DNA from: Vigna angularis
Taxonomy: Eukaryota; Streptophyta; Magnoliopsida; Fabales; Fabaceae
DNA length: 64,000 nucleotides
Reading direction: 5' to 3'
Assembly (NCBI RefSeq): GCF_016808095.1
Contig: NC_068977.1
Span: 2,850,479-2,914,478 of the forward strand
The position numbers and the translations under genes were made by a program. Shown here piece after piece: positions 11,983 to 23,520 of the stretch. Numbering within the stretch: position 1 is the stretch's first letter; each line of letters begins with the position of its first letter. The notes below the pieces were generated by a model. It was not told the DNA's origin. It worked only from the letters and a program-made list of their open reading frames with translations, and did no database searches.

Positions 11983-14784
11983 TGTAACATCCCAAAATAC
12001 CGTAATTACTATAAATCAGGATTAATTACAATTAATAGTAAAATAACAGTCTTTAGCATTAACAGAACTCAAGGGTTCAAAGCCGAACGACTGCAGTACA
12101 AAAATAACGAGCGTATCAAAGTACAGGGAATTAAAAAAGAACGAACGGTTTTACAAAAGGATTAACCGAACGTCCAAAACGAGCTAACAATTACACCCTA
12201 ACGTCTACGAGCGATCTAAGGCTCGGCCTTAACTTCCACCTCAACCAGACTTGCATCTTCCAAATTTTCTTCTTCCAGCATTTCTTCAAGAGATACACCA
12301 CCATCTGCTCACATCCACACGGATGATCATTGCAAGACAAGACGAACGTACATGAACAGGAGACAACACAATGGAAATGCAAGGGTAAGCTTATAATATT
12401 TAATTCATACGTTCAACATACACAATCAACATTTTGATGCACACGCACAACATACAATTTAACATAATGTAACATAGTAATTTATATGTATATTAGACGA
12501 CCGTCCGGACTGTATGAACCGTGTAGCTACAGGCGTCCTTGTACCCGAGTGATGTAGTAACTGGGATACCCTCAACAGTTGCCACTCGAGGTTAATCCCT
12601 CGCCCATATCTAAGCGATGAACGAAGAACCTCCTGCCATTCCCACACATGACTACCCCCTTCTACGTGAAGATGAGTATCATGGAATATCAGGATGGACC
12701 AAGCCAGCATTAGCTATCCACAGTCATACTTTACCAATTCAATCTTTCAATATATATATATACATGAGACGTTCCTCCCTGGAACGCTCGTCCAAAATCC
12801 AACATCATAAATCCAGTTCTCATAGTGTTCACACTTTAATTTATCATATTCCATCATCTTTTTCATCATTAGGTTCAGGAGTCAAAAATGACGAACGCTC
12901 AATCCATTGAAGAAGTAGGACGAACGTCCAAAATAAAATTACTGGATACTCAGGGAAATATACGACAAACGTAATTTTCTATTTGGCCAGTTAGATGAAC
13001 TGACTCGACTTGAAGTGTACTGGTACTTAGAAAATATTTGTGATAAAAACATGAACCAGATTTAATACACACTGGAGGGTCAAGAATACTTAGAATCATA
13101 TTTGAAGATGGTTGCATAATGAAAACTAAGGCCAGAGATTTAACGGACGTACGGAGAATGAATGTCTAATACTTTAGAATGAACGCTATTTTATCAAATA
13201 ATTATTCAATTAGTACGAGCACTTGATATGAGACCTTGCGCGATTTAGAACGGACGCTCGTTATAAGACCGAGCGCTATTTCGGACGAACGCTTGGTAGA
13301 ATACCGTACGCCGTTTAAGACGAACGTTCGACATAAGGCCGAACGCTATTAAGAACGAACGTTCGACATAAGGCCGAACGCTTTCAAAGACGAACACTCG
13401 ACATAAGGCCGAATGCTTTCAAAGACGAACGCTCGACATAAGGCCGAACGTTATCAAAGACTAACGCTCGACATAAGGCCGAACGCTATCAAAGACGAAC
13501 GCTCGACATAATGCCGAACGCTTTCAAAGACGAACGCTCGACATAAGGCCGAACGCTTTCAAAGACGAACGCTCAAACATTCAAATGGGGACGCTCGTTC
13601 ACGAGCAGAATTCTTTCCAAATAAAGGAATCCCATTCTAAGTTATTTTAAGGGGAAACCGAACGGTTTAAGACCGTACAGTGACGAGCGTCATTTATCAA
13701 AGGGGATGAATAAAATTTCAGATTTCTCAACCTTAGAAAATTCTTCCAGATTTCAAATTTATGAACTTTATAACTTTCATTCCAGATTTAATTCACCTTA
13801 AATATCATCATCATATAGATCTCATCATTTTAATCATTCCAACTATACAATAACCATACTCCATTCATACGTAATCAAATCAACATGCATTTCAATCAAA
13901 GCCCACAACGTATTTAATACATACAGGCAGTGCTCGTTCATGACAGATCAATCAAAACCAGAATTCATACCAGATATCAGTAAACGTCCCTAACAGCTCA
14001 AACTTCATACTTTTCATACATGCAATCCAGATTACACAACATGCAAGTATAAATTAAACATATAAGCTTCCCTTACCCGGATTGCAGTGAACGTTTAACA
14101 GTGTGTAACTTGAATCTGCCCAACTATGACTTTCTACCCGCTAAGCTCTTCCTTACGCTCCTTAACTAAGTCTAACCAAAGAAAACTCAGAAACTCAGAT
14201 TTTATCTTTGCATGCAACTGAAACAGCGTTCATAGTAACTCCAGAACTAGGGTATGGCTGGGAAACTTACCGGTTACAGGATCAAAAGAGGTTCGGCTCA
14301 AAATGAAGCTTACTGGCCCGTGAACGTTTCTACGGTTTCAGAAAGTTGATTGGAGTTGAAAGAAGTGAGTAATGGTAGAGAGAAGATGAAGGTTCCTAGA
14401 GAGAAGTCGGAGAAGATGAAAGGTTTGTTTTCTGAGGAAGAAGATGAGTGATGCAGGTGAGCGGAAGGGTTTTCGAAAATCACTTTTGTTCCTTCCAATT
14501 CCCAACGAACGAGCGTCTCACTTTCGGACACCTGCACCTCCACTCTGACTTCCGAAACTTCCAACGTGACAAGTGGCATGCGTGCATGCAGCGCTTGGTG
14601 CGTTTTTAATGCACTGAGTGTGTGACGTGGTGCGTGTTTCAGAGAATGATGTGGCTTGGTTTCCGTGCCCAGCAGAAGGATTTAGCAGATTTGAAGTGGG
14701 TTTTAATGAGATAAGCATTGATTATAGTGTGCATTAATTTGATTTAACACCGAATTATTATTGCTAAATATTGAGGGTTTCACA
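11983..14784 (-). repeat. LTR 2, shared middle LTR of the tandem
   Basis: 2802 bp, serving as 5' LTR of copy 1 and 3' LTR of copy 2. It shares most variants with LTR 3 against LTR 1, from near its left edge to near its right edge, and has a few private changes (for example AAAAAAGAACG, TTGTACCCG). Its 35-bp array lies at 13315-13574. Confidence 0.95.
13315..13574 (-). repeat. 35-bp tandem repeat array in LTR 2
   Basis: Same array as in LTR 1, with identical unit number and one or two base differences (for instance GACGAACGCTC in the last unit). The lack of copy-number change among the three LTRs shows the duplications are recent. Confidence 0.9.
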
Positions 14785-14795
14785 TTCTCCCTAAC
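14785..14795 (-). other. Polypurine tract, copy 2
   Basis: Identical to the tract of copy 1 (minus strand GTTAGGGAGAA), next to the inner edge of LTR 2. Confidence 0.7.
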
Positions 14796-14820
14796 TACAA
14801 AAATTTTCGTCCTCGAAAAT

Positions 14821-17800
14821 TCAGAAATTACATGTAAACAAATGCGGATACATATCCTTCATTGCACTCTCCACCTCCCACGTTGAATCTTCAGTTTTAG
14901 CGTCCCACACAACTTTCACTAAACGAACGTCTTTTCCTTTGTGTAGCTTGGTGCGAACGTCTTCAATGCGGACTGGTTGTAACTCCAACGTTCGGTCTGG
15001 ACTCAGTTGAATGTCTTCCAGTTCTAAGACATGAGAGGGATTAGCTATATACTTCCTAAGTTGAGACACATGGAAGACCGGATGCAGATTTGATAGTTGA
15101 GGAGGCAAGGCAAGTTCATAAGCTACTGGTCCAATCTTCTTCAAAATCTGGTACGGCCCTATGAACTTGGGAGACAACTTCTTTGGACGAACGATTCTGC
15201 CTACTCCAGTGATTGGATTCAATCTCAGGAACACATGGTCTCCTGCCGCAAACTCCAATGGTCTTCTTCTTCTATCCGCATAGGATTTCTGCCTGCTCAA
15301 GGACGTCCTTAATCTATCTTGGATCAACTTAACCTTCTCGGTTGTTTGCTGGATGAGTTCAGGTCCAGTTAGCACGTTCTCTCCCTCTTTGAACCAGCAA
15401 AGTGGCGTTCGGCATTTCCTCCCATAGAGAGCTTCAAACGGCGCCAATCCAATGCTAGACTGGAAACTATTGTTGTACGTGAACTCCACCAGTGGCAAGA
15501 CCTCATCCCATGCGCCTAAGTGGTCTAGGACGCACGTCCTCAGTAAATCTTCTAGCGTCTGGATGGTACGTTCGGATTGGCCGTCCGTTTGCGGATGATA
15601 TGCTGAACTCATCTGCAGCTTGCTCCCCAACTCGCCTTGTAATGATTGCCAAAACCGAGATGTGAATCTCGTGTCTCGGTCAGAAATGATGCTTGAAGGC
15701 ACTCCATGAAGACGAACGATCTCCTTGATATATAACTTGGCCAAATTTGTCATGGACATCTTCAGATTAACGGCCAAGAAGTGAGCGCTTTTAGTCAATC
15801 TATCCACGATCACCCAAATTGAGTCATGATTCCTAACCGTTCGTGGTAGATGAGTCACAAAGTCCATGGAAATGCTGTCCCACTTCCATTCAGGAATCTC
15901 CAATTGTTGAAGCAATCCGCCTGGTCGTTGGTGTTCAGCCTTTGCACGTTGACAGGTCAAGCAAGATGCCACAAAGCGAGCGACATCACTCTTCATTCCA
16001 GGCCACCAGAACGACTGCCTGAGATCCTTATACATCTTAGTCATACCGGGATGTATGCTAAGACGACTATGATGCGCTTCCTCCAATATGATCCGCTTCA
16101 GCTCGCCATCATTAGGAACGCACGTCCTATCCATGTATCGTAATAGGTCGTCCGTCCCCGTATTGAATTCTTTGGCTTGATCCGAACTGAGCGTACTTAA
16201 AATCTTCACCAGGTCCTCGTCCTCGCGTTGCTTCATCCTGATACGATCATATACATTGCTGGATATTCTAAGGTTACAGAACTTGATGCTGTTCGGTTCT
16301 AATTCGAACTGTAACCTTAGATCTCTGAAACTCTCCACTAAACTTAACTCTTTCACCATCATAACCGAGACATGCACTGCCTTCCTGCTTAGAGCGTCCG
16401 CCACTACATTGGCTTTTCCAGGGTGATAAAGCAACTCAAACTCATAGTCTTTCAAGAACTCCAACCAACGCCTCTGCCTCATGTTCAACTCCTTCTGATC
16501 AAATAAATACTTGAGGCTCTTGTGGTCACTGAAGACTTGGAATGTAGAACCGTACAAGTAATGCCTCCAAATCTTCAGTGCAAAGACGACCGCTGCCAAT
16601 TCCAGGTCGTGCGTTGGATAGTTGCGCTCATGCACCTTCAATTGACGAGACGCGTATGCTACCGCTCGTCTCTCTTGCATAAGCACACAGCCCAACCCTT
16701 GATGAGACGCGTCACAGTAGACTTCAAAAGGCTTGGACGTGTCCGGAATGATTAGTACAGGAGCGCTCGTCAACTTCACCTTCAACTCCTGGAAACGCTC
16801 TTCACACAGATCAGTCCATGCGAACGGCTGATCCTTTCTAGTCAACTGGGTAAGCGGAGCCACTATCTTGGCGAATCCCTCTATGAAGCGTCTATAGTAG
16901 CCCGCAAGTCCAACAAAACTCCTCACTTCCGTAACCGAACGCGGGCTTTTCCAATCCAACACTGCTCTCACCTTAGATGGATCCACGGAAATACCTTCAG
17001 CCGAGACCACATGGCCCAAAAACTGTACCTCCTTCATCCAAAATTCACACTTGGACAACTTTGCATACAACTCTTTTTCCCTCAACACGCTCAGCACTGC
17101 CCTCAAGTGTTCTTCATGTTCGGCTTGTGTCTTAGAGTAGATGAGAATATCATCTATAAAAACGACCACGAACTTGTCCAGGTATGGCCGGAAGATGCGG
17201 TTCATATAATCCATGAACACTGCAGGAGCGTTTGTTACTCCAAATGGCATCACTACATACTCGTAGTGTCCATAACGTGACCTGAAAGCAGTCTTCTGGA
17301 TGTCGTCTTCTTTCACTCTAATCTGATGATATCCCGAACGTAAGTCTATCTTAGAGAACACCGTTGCCCCATGCAGTTGATCCAACAAGTCATCAATCCT
17401 TGGCAACGGGTATTTGTTCTTGATGGTCAGCTTGTTCAATTGTCTGTAATCTATGCACAAACGAGAGCTGCCATCCTTCTTTTTCACCAAAAGCACAGGC
17501 GCTCCCCATGGTGACACGCTCGGCCTTATGAATTGCTTCTCCATCAACTCTTCAATCTGATTTTTGAGTTCCACCAACTCTGCAGGCGCCATTCGGTAAG
17601 GTTGAACTGAGATAGGTGCTGCCGTTGTCACCAAGTCTATGGTGAATTCAACCTCACGAACAGGAGGCAGTCCAGGGATCTCTTCAGGAAAAACATCCGA
17701 AAACTCATCTATTACTGCTCGCTCAATACTGCCCTCTCTGGACGTTCGTTCTTTTCCCAATCCTACGAACTCCTGATCCTCATGCGTCATGATCAGGAAA

Positions 17801-19398
17801 CAACTTGCTCCTTCCATAATGTTTTCTTTCAATTGACTGAGCGTCACACTCAACTCCTCTTCATCTTCTTCAGGAAAAATTAACTCCTTAGTTCCACAAT
17901 CTATGAGAATGCGATTGGTATTCAGCCAATCCATTCCCAGAATTACTTCTAAGTCTTTAAGAGGCAAACAAATGAGATTCACCTTGTACCTACGTCCTTC
18001 TACCTCAATAGGGCATCTAACACACATGGTAGACGCCCTAACTTCACCAGCAGCTGGTGTTGACACCACCAAATCAAAATGCATCTCGCTCTCAGCTATC
18101 CCCAACTTATCAACGCACGCCTTCGATATGAAGGAGTGTGTTGCCCCCGAATCATATAGTACATTACATGGCATTCCATACAGCAAGCATCCACCAGTTA
18201 TGAGATTACCTGCGCTTGCTGCCTCCGCTCCCGTGATAGCATACACTCGCCCTACTGCTTGTGCCCGTCCACCTCTCGGATGATTTCTTCCAGTATTTGG
18301 TGGTCTCGTCACTGCACGACCGCTCATGTTGCACTCGCTATCAGAGTGCCCGTTCCTTCCACACAATCTGCAGTGCTTTCCTCCAACTAGTTGAGGGCAT
18401 GCATTCCTATAATGTGGCCCTCCACACTGGTAACAAGTAACGTTCCCTTGTCCAGACTGCCCGACAGGAACGATCGCTTGTGATCCACTTGCATGAGATG
18501 GTTGACTAGGACGAGCGTAAGGAGTCCTCCTCTGAACCATACCTCCCCTGGACACTACCGGTCCCCTACTCACTTGTTGCTGTTTCTTGTGTCGTTCAGC
18601 TTCTGCCATGTTCTTCTCCAACACCTTGGCCCTCTCAACCATGGCAGGAAACGTTCTTATGCACAAGCTCGAAATCATAACTTTCAATTCACTCCTTAGG
18701 CCGTTCTCAAACTTCCGACATTGCCACTCTTCACTGGTGGCCATAGTATTGAATCTAACAAGGTGTTTGAATTTATTGGTGTATTCTGAAACCGACATAC
18801 CCCCCTGAACCAGCTGTAAGAATTCAACTTCCTTTGCAAAACGGACGCTGTCAGGGAAATATTCTTCATAAAATTTGTTTCTGAACACTTCCCAAGTGAT
18901 CGGTTGTCGAGCGTCCGTCAGAATGGCCCTAGCGCTCGCCCACCAGTGGCTTGCTTCACCAGTCAACAAATATTCAATGTACGCCAAGCGGTTCTCATCC
19001 GGACACCTCTTGGCATTGAAGATCCTCTCCATATCCCTTAGCCACTGGTCCGCCTCATCAGGGAGGCCCTTACCATTGAATTTGGACGGATGATGCTGGA
19101 GAAAACTCTCCAAACTCCATTCAGCATTTGGTTGAGCAGCGTTTGAAGAGGATGCTCCAGACGCACCTCTAGTTGCTGCAAGTATCTCCATCAACTGCCT
19201 CTGCGTGGTTTCAGAATTTGCACGAGAGGCCTCCAGACTCTGCATAGCAGCTTGGTTTTGCTGCATCAATGTGGCGTTTTGTTCCATGAGAGTGGTATTT
19301 TGTTGTTGGAGTCTCTCAATGACGCTCTCCAACAATCTAGAGTTGTTGGAAGCATCAGGTTCATTCGGTTGAGGAGGAGGAGGCAATCTAGGTGCCAT
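14821..19398 (-). CDS. Chromovirus Gag-Pol polyprotein, copy 2 (intact)
   Basis: A second 1525-residue frame with the same domains and catalytic residues as copy 1: Gag, two zinc knuckles, DSGAT protease, FIDD reverse transcriptase, RNase H, D-D-E integrase, GPY and chromodomain. Only one residue difference is visible (Leu487). Two intact frames in one array mean this family was active recently or is still active. It could supply proteins in trans to defective relatives, including the copy at 57534. Confidence 0.97.
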   Translation of the reverse strand: MAPRLPPPPQPNEPDASNNSRLLESVIERLQQQNTTLMEQNATLMQQNQAAMQSLEASRANSETTQRQLMEILAATRGASGASSSNAAQPNAEWSLESFLQHHPSKFNGKGLPDEADQWLRDMERIFNAKRCPDENRLAYIEYLLTGEASHWWASARAILTDARQPITWEVFRNKFYEEYFPDSVRFAKEVEFLQLVQGGMSVSEYTNKFKHLVRFNTMATSEEWQCRKFENGLRSELKVMISSLCIRTFPAMVERAKVLEKNMAEAERHKKQQQVSRGPVVSRGGMVQRRTPYARPSQPSHASGSQAIVPVGQSGQGNVTCYQCGGPHYRNACPQLVGGKHCRLCGRNGHSDSECNMSGRAVTRPPNTGRNHPRGGRAQAVGRVYAITGAEAASAGNLITGGCLLYGMPCNVLYDSGATHSFISKACVDKLGIAESEMHFDLVVSTPAAGEVRASTMCVRCPIEVEGRRYKVNLICLPLKDLEVILGMDWLNTNRILIDCGTKELIFPEEDEEELSVTLSQLKENIMEGASCFLIMTHEDQEFVGLGKERTSREGSIERAVIDEFSDVFPEEIPGLPPVREVEFTIDLVTTAAPISVQPYRMAPAELVELKNQIEELMEKQFIRPSVSPWGAPVLLVKKKDGSSRLCIDYRQLNKLTIKNKYPLPRIDDLLDQLHGATVFSKIDLRSGYHQIRVKEDDIQKTAFRSRYGHYEYVVMPFGVTNAPAVFMDYMNRIFRPYLDKFVVVFIDDILIYSKTQAEHEEHLRAVLSVLREKELYAKLSKCEFWMKEVQFLGHVVSAEGISVDPSKVRAVLDWKSPRSVTEVRSFVGLAGYYRRFIEGFAKIVAPLTQLTRKDQPFAWTDLCEERFQELKVKLTSAPVLIIPDTSKPFEVYCDASHQGLGCVLMQERRAVAYASRQLKVHERNYPTHDLELAAVVFALKIWRHYLYGSTFQVFSDHKSLKYLFDQKELNMRQRRWLEFLKDYEFELLYHPGKANVVADALSRKAVHVSVMMVKELSLVESFRDLRLQFELEPNSIKFCNLRISSNVYDRIRMKQREDEDLVKILSTLSSDQAKEFNTGTDDLLRYMDRTCVPNDGELKRIILEEAHHSRLSIHPGMTKMYKDLRQSFWWPGMKSDVARFVASCLTCQRAKAEHQRPGGLLQQLEIPEWKWDSISMDFVTHLPRTVRNHDSIWVIVDRLTKSAHFLAVNLKMSMTNLAKLYIKEIVRLHGVPSSIISDRDTRFTSRFWQSLQGELGSKLQMSSAYHPQTDGQSERTIQTLEDLLRTCVLDHLGAWDEVLPLVEFTYNNSFQSSIGLAPFEALYGRKCRTPLCWFKEGENVLTGPELIQQTTEKVKLIQDRLRTSLSRQKSYADRRRRPLEFAAGDHVFLRLNPITGVGRIVRPKKLSPKFIGPYQILKKIGPVAYELALPPQLSNLHPVFHVSQLRKYIANPSHVLELEDIQLSPDRTLELQPVRIEDVRTKLHKGKDVRLVKVVWDAKTEDSTWEVESAMKDMYPHLFTCNF

Positions 19399-19540
19399 TG
19401 ATTCTCTGGATACAGAGAAAAACGAGTGTTAGTTATGTCCAAGAGTTAAAACAATAATAACTCATTAAACATAAATAAGCACACAGCAAAAAAAACACAG
19501 TGCACTCATAACCCTATAGTGTCCTTAAAAGAACAAAACT

Positions 19541-19552
19541 GCTCTGATACCA
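19541..19552 (-). other. Primer binding site, copy 2 (tRNA-iMet type)
   Basis: Minus-strand TGGTATCAGAGC, four bases inside LTR 3, identical to that of copy 1. Confidence 0.9.
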
Positions 19553-19556
19553 CTAA

Positions 19557-22358
19557 TGTAACATCCCAAAATACCGTAATTACTATAAATCAGGATTAAT
19601 TACAATTAATAGTAAAATAACAGTCTTTAGCATTAACAGAACTCAAGGGTTCAAAGCCGAACGACTGCAGTACAAAAATAACGAGCGTATCAAAGTACAG
19701 GGAATTAAAACAGAACGAACGGTTTTACAAAAGGATTAACCGAACGTCCAAAACGAGCTAACAATTACACCCTAACGTCTACGAGCGATCTAAGGCTCGG
19801 CCTTGACTTCCACCTCAACCAGACTTGCATCTTCCAAATTTTCTTCTTCCAGCATTTCTTCAAGAGATACACCACCATCTGCTCACATCCACACGGATGA
19901 TCATTGCAAGACAAGACGAACGTACATGAACAGGAGACAACACAATGGAAATGCAAGGGTAAGCTTATAATATTTAATTCATACGTTCAACATACACAAT
20001 CAACATTTTGATGCACACGCACAACATACAATTTAACATAATGTAACATAGTAATTTATATGTATATTAGACGACCGTCCGGACTGTATGAACCGTGTAG
20101 CTACAGGCGTCCTTGCACCCGAGTGATGTAGTAACTGGGATACCCTCAACAGCTGCCACTCGAGGTTAATCCCTCGCCCATATCTAAGCGATGAACGAAG
20201 AACCTCCTGCCATTCCCACACATGACTACCCCCTTCTACGTGAAGATGAGTATCATGGAATATCAGGATGGACCAAGCCAGCATTAGCTATCCACAGTCA
20301 TACTTTACCAATTCAATCTTTCAATATATATATATACATGAGACGTTCCTCCCTGGAACGCTCGTCCAAAATCCAACATCATAAATCCAGTTCTCATAGT
20401 GTTCACACTTTAATTTATCATATTCCATCATCTTTTTCATCATTAGGTTCAGGAGTCAAAAATGACGAACGCTCAATCCATTGAAGAAGTAGGACGAACG
20501 TCCAAAATAAAATTACTGGATACTCAGGGAAATATACGACAAACGTAATTTTCTATTTGGCCAGTTAGATGAACTGACTCGACTTGAAGTGTACTGGTAC
20601 TTAGAAAATATTTGTGATAAAAACATGAACCAGATTTAATACACACTGGAGGGTCAAGAATACTTAGAATCATATTTGAAGATGGTTGCATAATGAAAAC
20701 TAAGGCCAGAGATTTAACGGACGTACGGAGAATGAATGTCTAATACTTTAGAATGAACGCTATTTTATCAAATAATTATTCAATTAGTACGAGCACTTGA
20801 TATGAGACCTTGCGCGATTTAGAACGGACGCTCGTTATAAGACCAAGCGCTATTTCGGACGAACGCTTGGTAGAATACCGTACGCCGTTTAAGACGAACG
20901 TTCGACATAAGGCCGAACGCTATTAAGAACGAACGTTCGACATAAGGCCGAACGCTTTCAAAGACGAACACTCGACATAAGGCCGAATGCTTTCAAAGAC
21001 GAACGCTCGACATAAGGCCGAACGTTATCAAAGACTAACGCTCGACATAAGGCCGAACGCTATCAAAGACGAACGCTCGACATAATGCCGAACGCTTTCA
21101 AAGACGAACGCTCGACATAAGGCCGAACGCTTTCAAAGACGAACGCTCAAACATTCAAATGGGGACGCTCGTTCACGAGCAGAATTCTTTCCAAATAAAG
21201 GAATCCCATTCTAAGTTATTTTAAGGGGAAACCGAACGGTTTAAGACCGTACAGTGACGAGCGTCATTTATCAAAGGGGATGAATAAAATTTCAGATTTC
21301 TCAACCTTAGAAAATTCTTCCAGATTTCAAATTTATGAACTTTATAACTTTCATTCCAGATTTAATTCACCTTAAATATCATCATCATATAGATCTCATC
21401 ATTTTAATCATTCCAACTATACAATAACCATACTCCATTCATACGTAATCAAATCAACATGCATTTCAATCAAAGCCCACAACGTATTTAATACATACAG
21501 GCAGTGCTCGTTCATGACAGATCAATCAAAACCAGAATTCATACCAGATATCAGTAAACGTCCCTAACAGCTCAAACTTCATACTTTTCATACATGCAAT
21601 CCAGATTACACAACATGCAAGTATAAATTAAACATATAAGCTTCCCTTACCCGGATTGCAGTGAACGTTTAACAGTGTGTAACTTGAATCTGCCCAACTA
21701 TGACTTTCTACCCGCTAAGCTCTTCCTTACGCTCCTTAACTAAGTCTAACCAAAGAAAACTCAGAAACTCAGATATTATCTTTGCATGCAACTGAAACAG
21801 CGTTCATAGTAACTCCAGAACTAGGGTATGGCTGGGAAACTTACCGGTTACAAGATCAAAAGAGGTTCGGCTCAAAATGAAGCTTACTGGCCCGTGAACG
21901 TTTCTACGGTTTCAGAAAGTTGATTGGAGTTGAAAGAAGTGAGTAATGGTAGAGAGAAGATGAAGGTTCCTAGAGAGAAGTCGGAGAAGATGAAAGGTTT
22001 GTTTTCTGAGGAAGAAGATGAGTGATGCAGGTGAGCGGAAGGGTTTTCGAAAATCACTTTTGTTCCTTCCAATTCCCGACGAACGAGCGTCTCACTTTCG
22101 GACACCTGCACCTCCACTCTGACTTCCGAAACTTCCAACGTGACAAGTGGCATGCGTGCATGCAGCGCTTGGTGCGTTTTTAATGCACTGAGTGTGTGAC
22201 GTGGTGCGTGTTTCAGAGAATGATGTGGCTTGGTTTCCGTGCCCAGCAGAAGGATTTAGCAGATTTGAAGTGGGTTTTAATGAGATAAGCATTGATTATA
22301 GTGTGCATTAATTTGATTTAACACCGAATTATTATTGCTAAATATTGAGGGTTTCACA
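19557..22358 (-). repeat. LTR 3 of the tandem (5' LTR of copy 2)
   Basis: 2802 bp, the promoter-bearing outer LTR for copy 2. Private variants include CCAAGCGC (near 20845), CAGATATTATC and TTCCCGACG. By eye it differs from LTR 2 at about eight sites. The following five bases (22359-22363, ATTCA) are the right target duplication. Confidence 0.95.
20889..21148 (-). repeat. 35-bp tandem repeat array in LTR 3
   Basis: Third instance of the LTR minisatellite, in register with those in LTR 1 and LTR 2. Confidence 0.9.
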
Positions 22359-22363
22359 ATTCA

Positions 22364-23520
22364 GAAGTCTCAATTAAATTTGAAGCTAGTACATCAAAAT
22401 ACAGACCCTATCCTCGTAAAATAGTTGAAACTTTGATAACTCAATTATGCAACAAAGATTAATATAGCATTGTCGTGTGTACAGAAGTAAACATTCTGAT
22501 TTAAAACAAAATGGATAATGATGTTTTTAATTTCTTTCTACGATATCTATGCGTTTGATTTATTTTATATAATCATATCTTTGTTGATTGGCTTACGTGT
22601 GAACCCACTCTAAAATATGTTAATTGATATTCTAAAATATATTTATAAATTAAGTTTATGAAATTAAATTAAATTTAATATTTGCTTTTTAATATAATAT
22701 CAAAGTCATTAAATATATTATTTTATTCATTTTCAAGCCACCGCACATTATTAATGTTTAATCTTTTACATAAAATGTATATACTTTAGTATCAAAAAGT
22801 AGTTAATAGTCTTACGTCAACTTGATCAACTTGATATAAAACCATTTTATAAGATAATTTTGAACAAAGTCATTTATTCTAACAATATCACATAAAACGA
22901 CCCTCACAGTAACTAAAATTTAATAAATTGAAATTTGTCTACATTTCAGAACGTTTAAATTCTGAAAATGAGATGTGTGATTCGTAGCAAAAGACATGTT
23001 GATGTATTATATACCAAAGGACAGGTCGATATGTATTATACATAAATGACGCTTATTAGTAATTAATTATAGAAATATAACAGTATACACATTACGTCAT
23101 AATCTATCAACCTGCTTGATCAGTGAACCAGGGGTCGTCATATCATTATTAAATTTTATGTTAAGAAATTTTGGATATTCTAGATTGAAATTTTCTTCTC
23201 TTTACCCTTAATAGTATTTATCAGTCTCACATGTCAAGCCGACTCTAAAATAATAAACCTCAATTTATTAAAGTCGACTTTTGAAAGCTGATACTATAAC
23301 TTTTAATTTGATTTTTAATTACAACATTTTATTATTGACATATTTGGTACAGCTAGTCATAGATTCCAAGTACAAGATTCAACCAATTACTTAATTAAAA
23401 TTTTTAAAATTTTGCCATGGAAACTTTATTTGGTCCAGGGATCGATATTAAGAAAAGGAAAATTGATATTTATTATTAAGTAGTTTCTGTTATCGTTAAT
23501 TAAATAATCTGATGCGAAAT
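22364..23520. other. AT-rich intergenic DNA
   Basis: No reading frame or element boundary is supported. The last part (from 23340) is one member of an imperfect direct repeat whose partner is at 26930. Confidence 0.5.
23340..23480 (+). repeat. Imperfect direct repeat flanking the solo LTR, left copy
   Basis: Shares with 26930-27077 the ordered blocks TATTTGGTA, AGCTAGT, ATAGATTCCAAGTACA, TTTGGTC and AAAGGAAAATT. Similarity is roughly three quarters by eye. Origin unknown; it could be part of an older mobile element. Confidence 0.65.

Larger units (their letters stand above)
4409..22358 (-). mobile_element. Tandem Ty3/gypsy chromovirus (Tekay-like): LTR-int-LTR-int-LTR
   Basis: Three 2802-bp LTRs (4409-7210, 11983-14784, 19557-22358) alternate with two 4772-bp internal domains. 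Corresponding points are always 7574 bp apart. In element sense each LTR runs TGTGAAACCC...GATGTTACA. The outer flanks are ATTCA at 4404-4408 and ATTCA at 22359-22363, so one 5-bp target duplication encloses the whole array. Each internal domain has a tRNA-iMet-type primer binding site, one uninterrupted gag-pol frame ending in a chromodomain, and a short polypurine tract. The Tekay assignment rests on the long LTR plus the C-terminal chromodomain. The two internal domains differ at very few sites by eye; the LTRs differ more. Confidence 0.96.
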
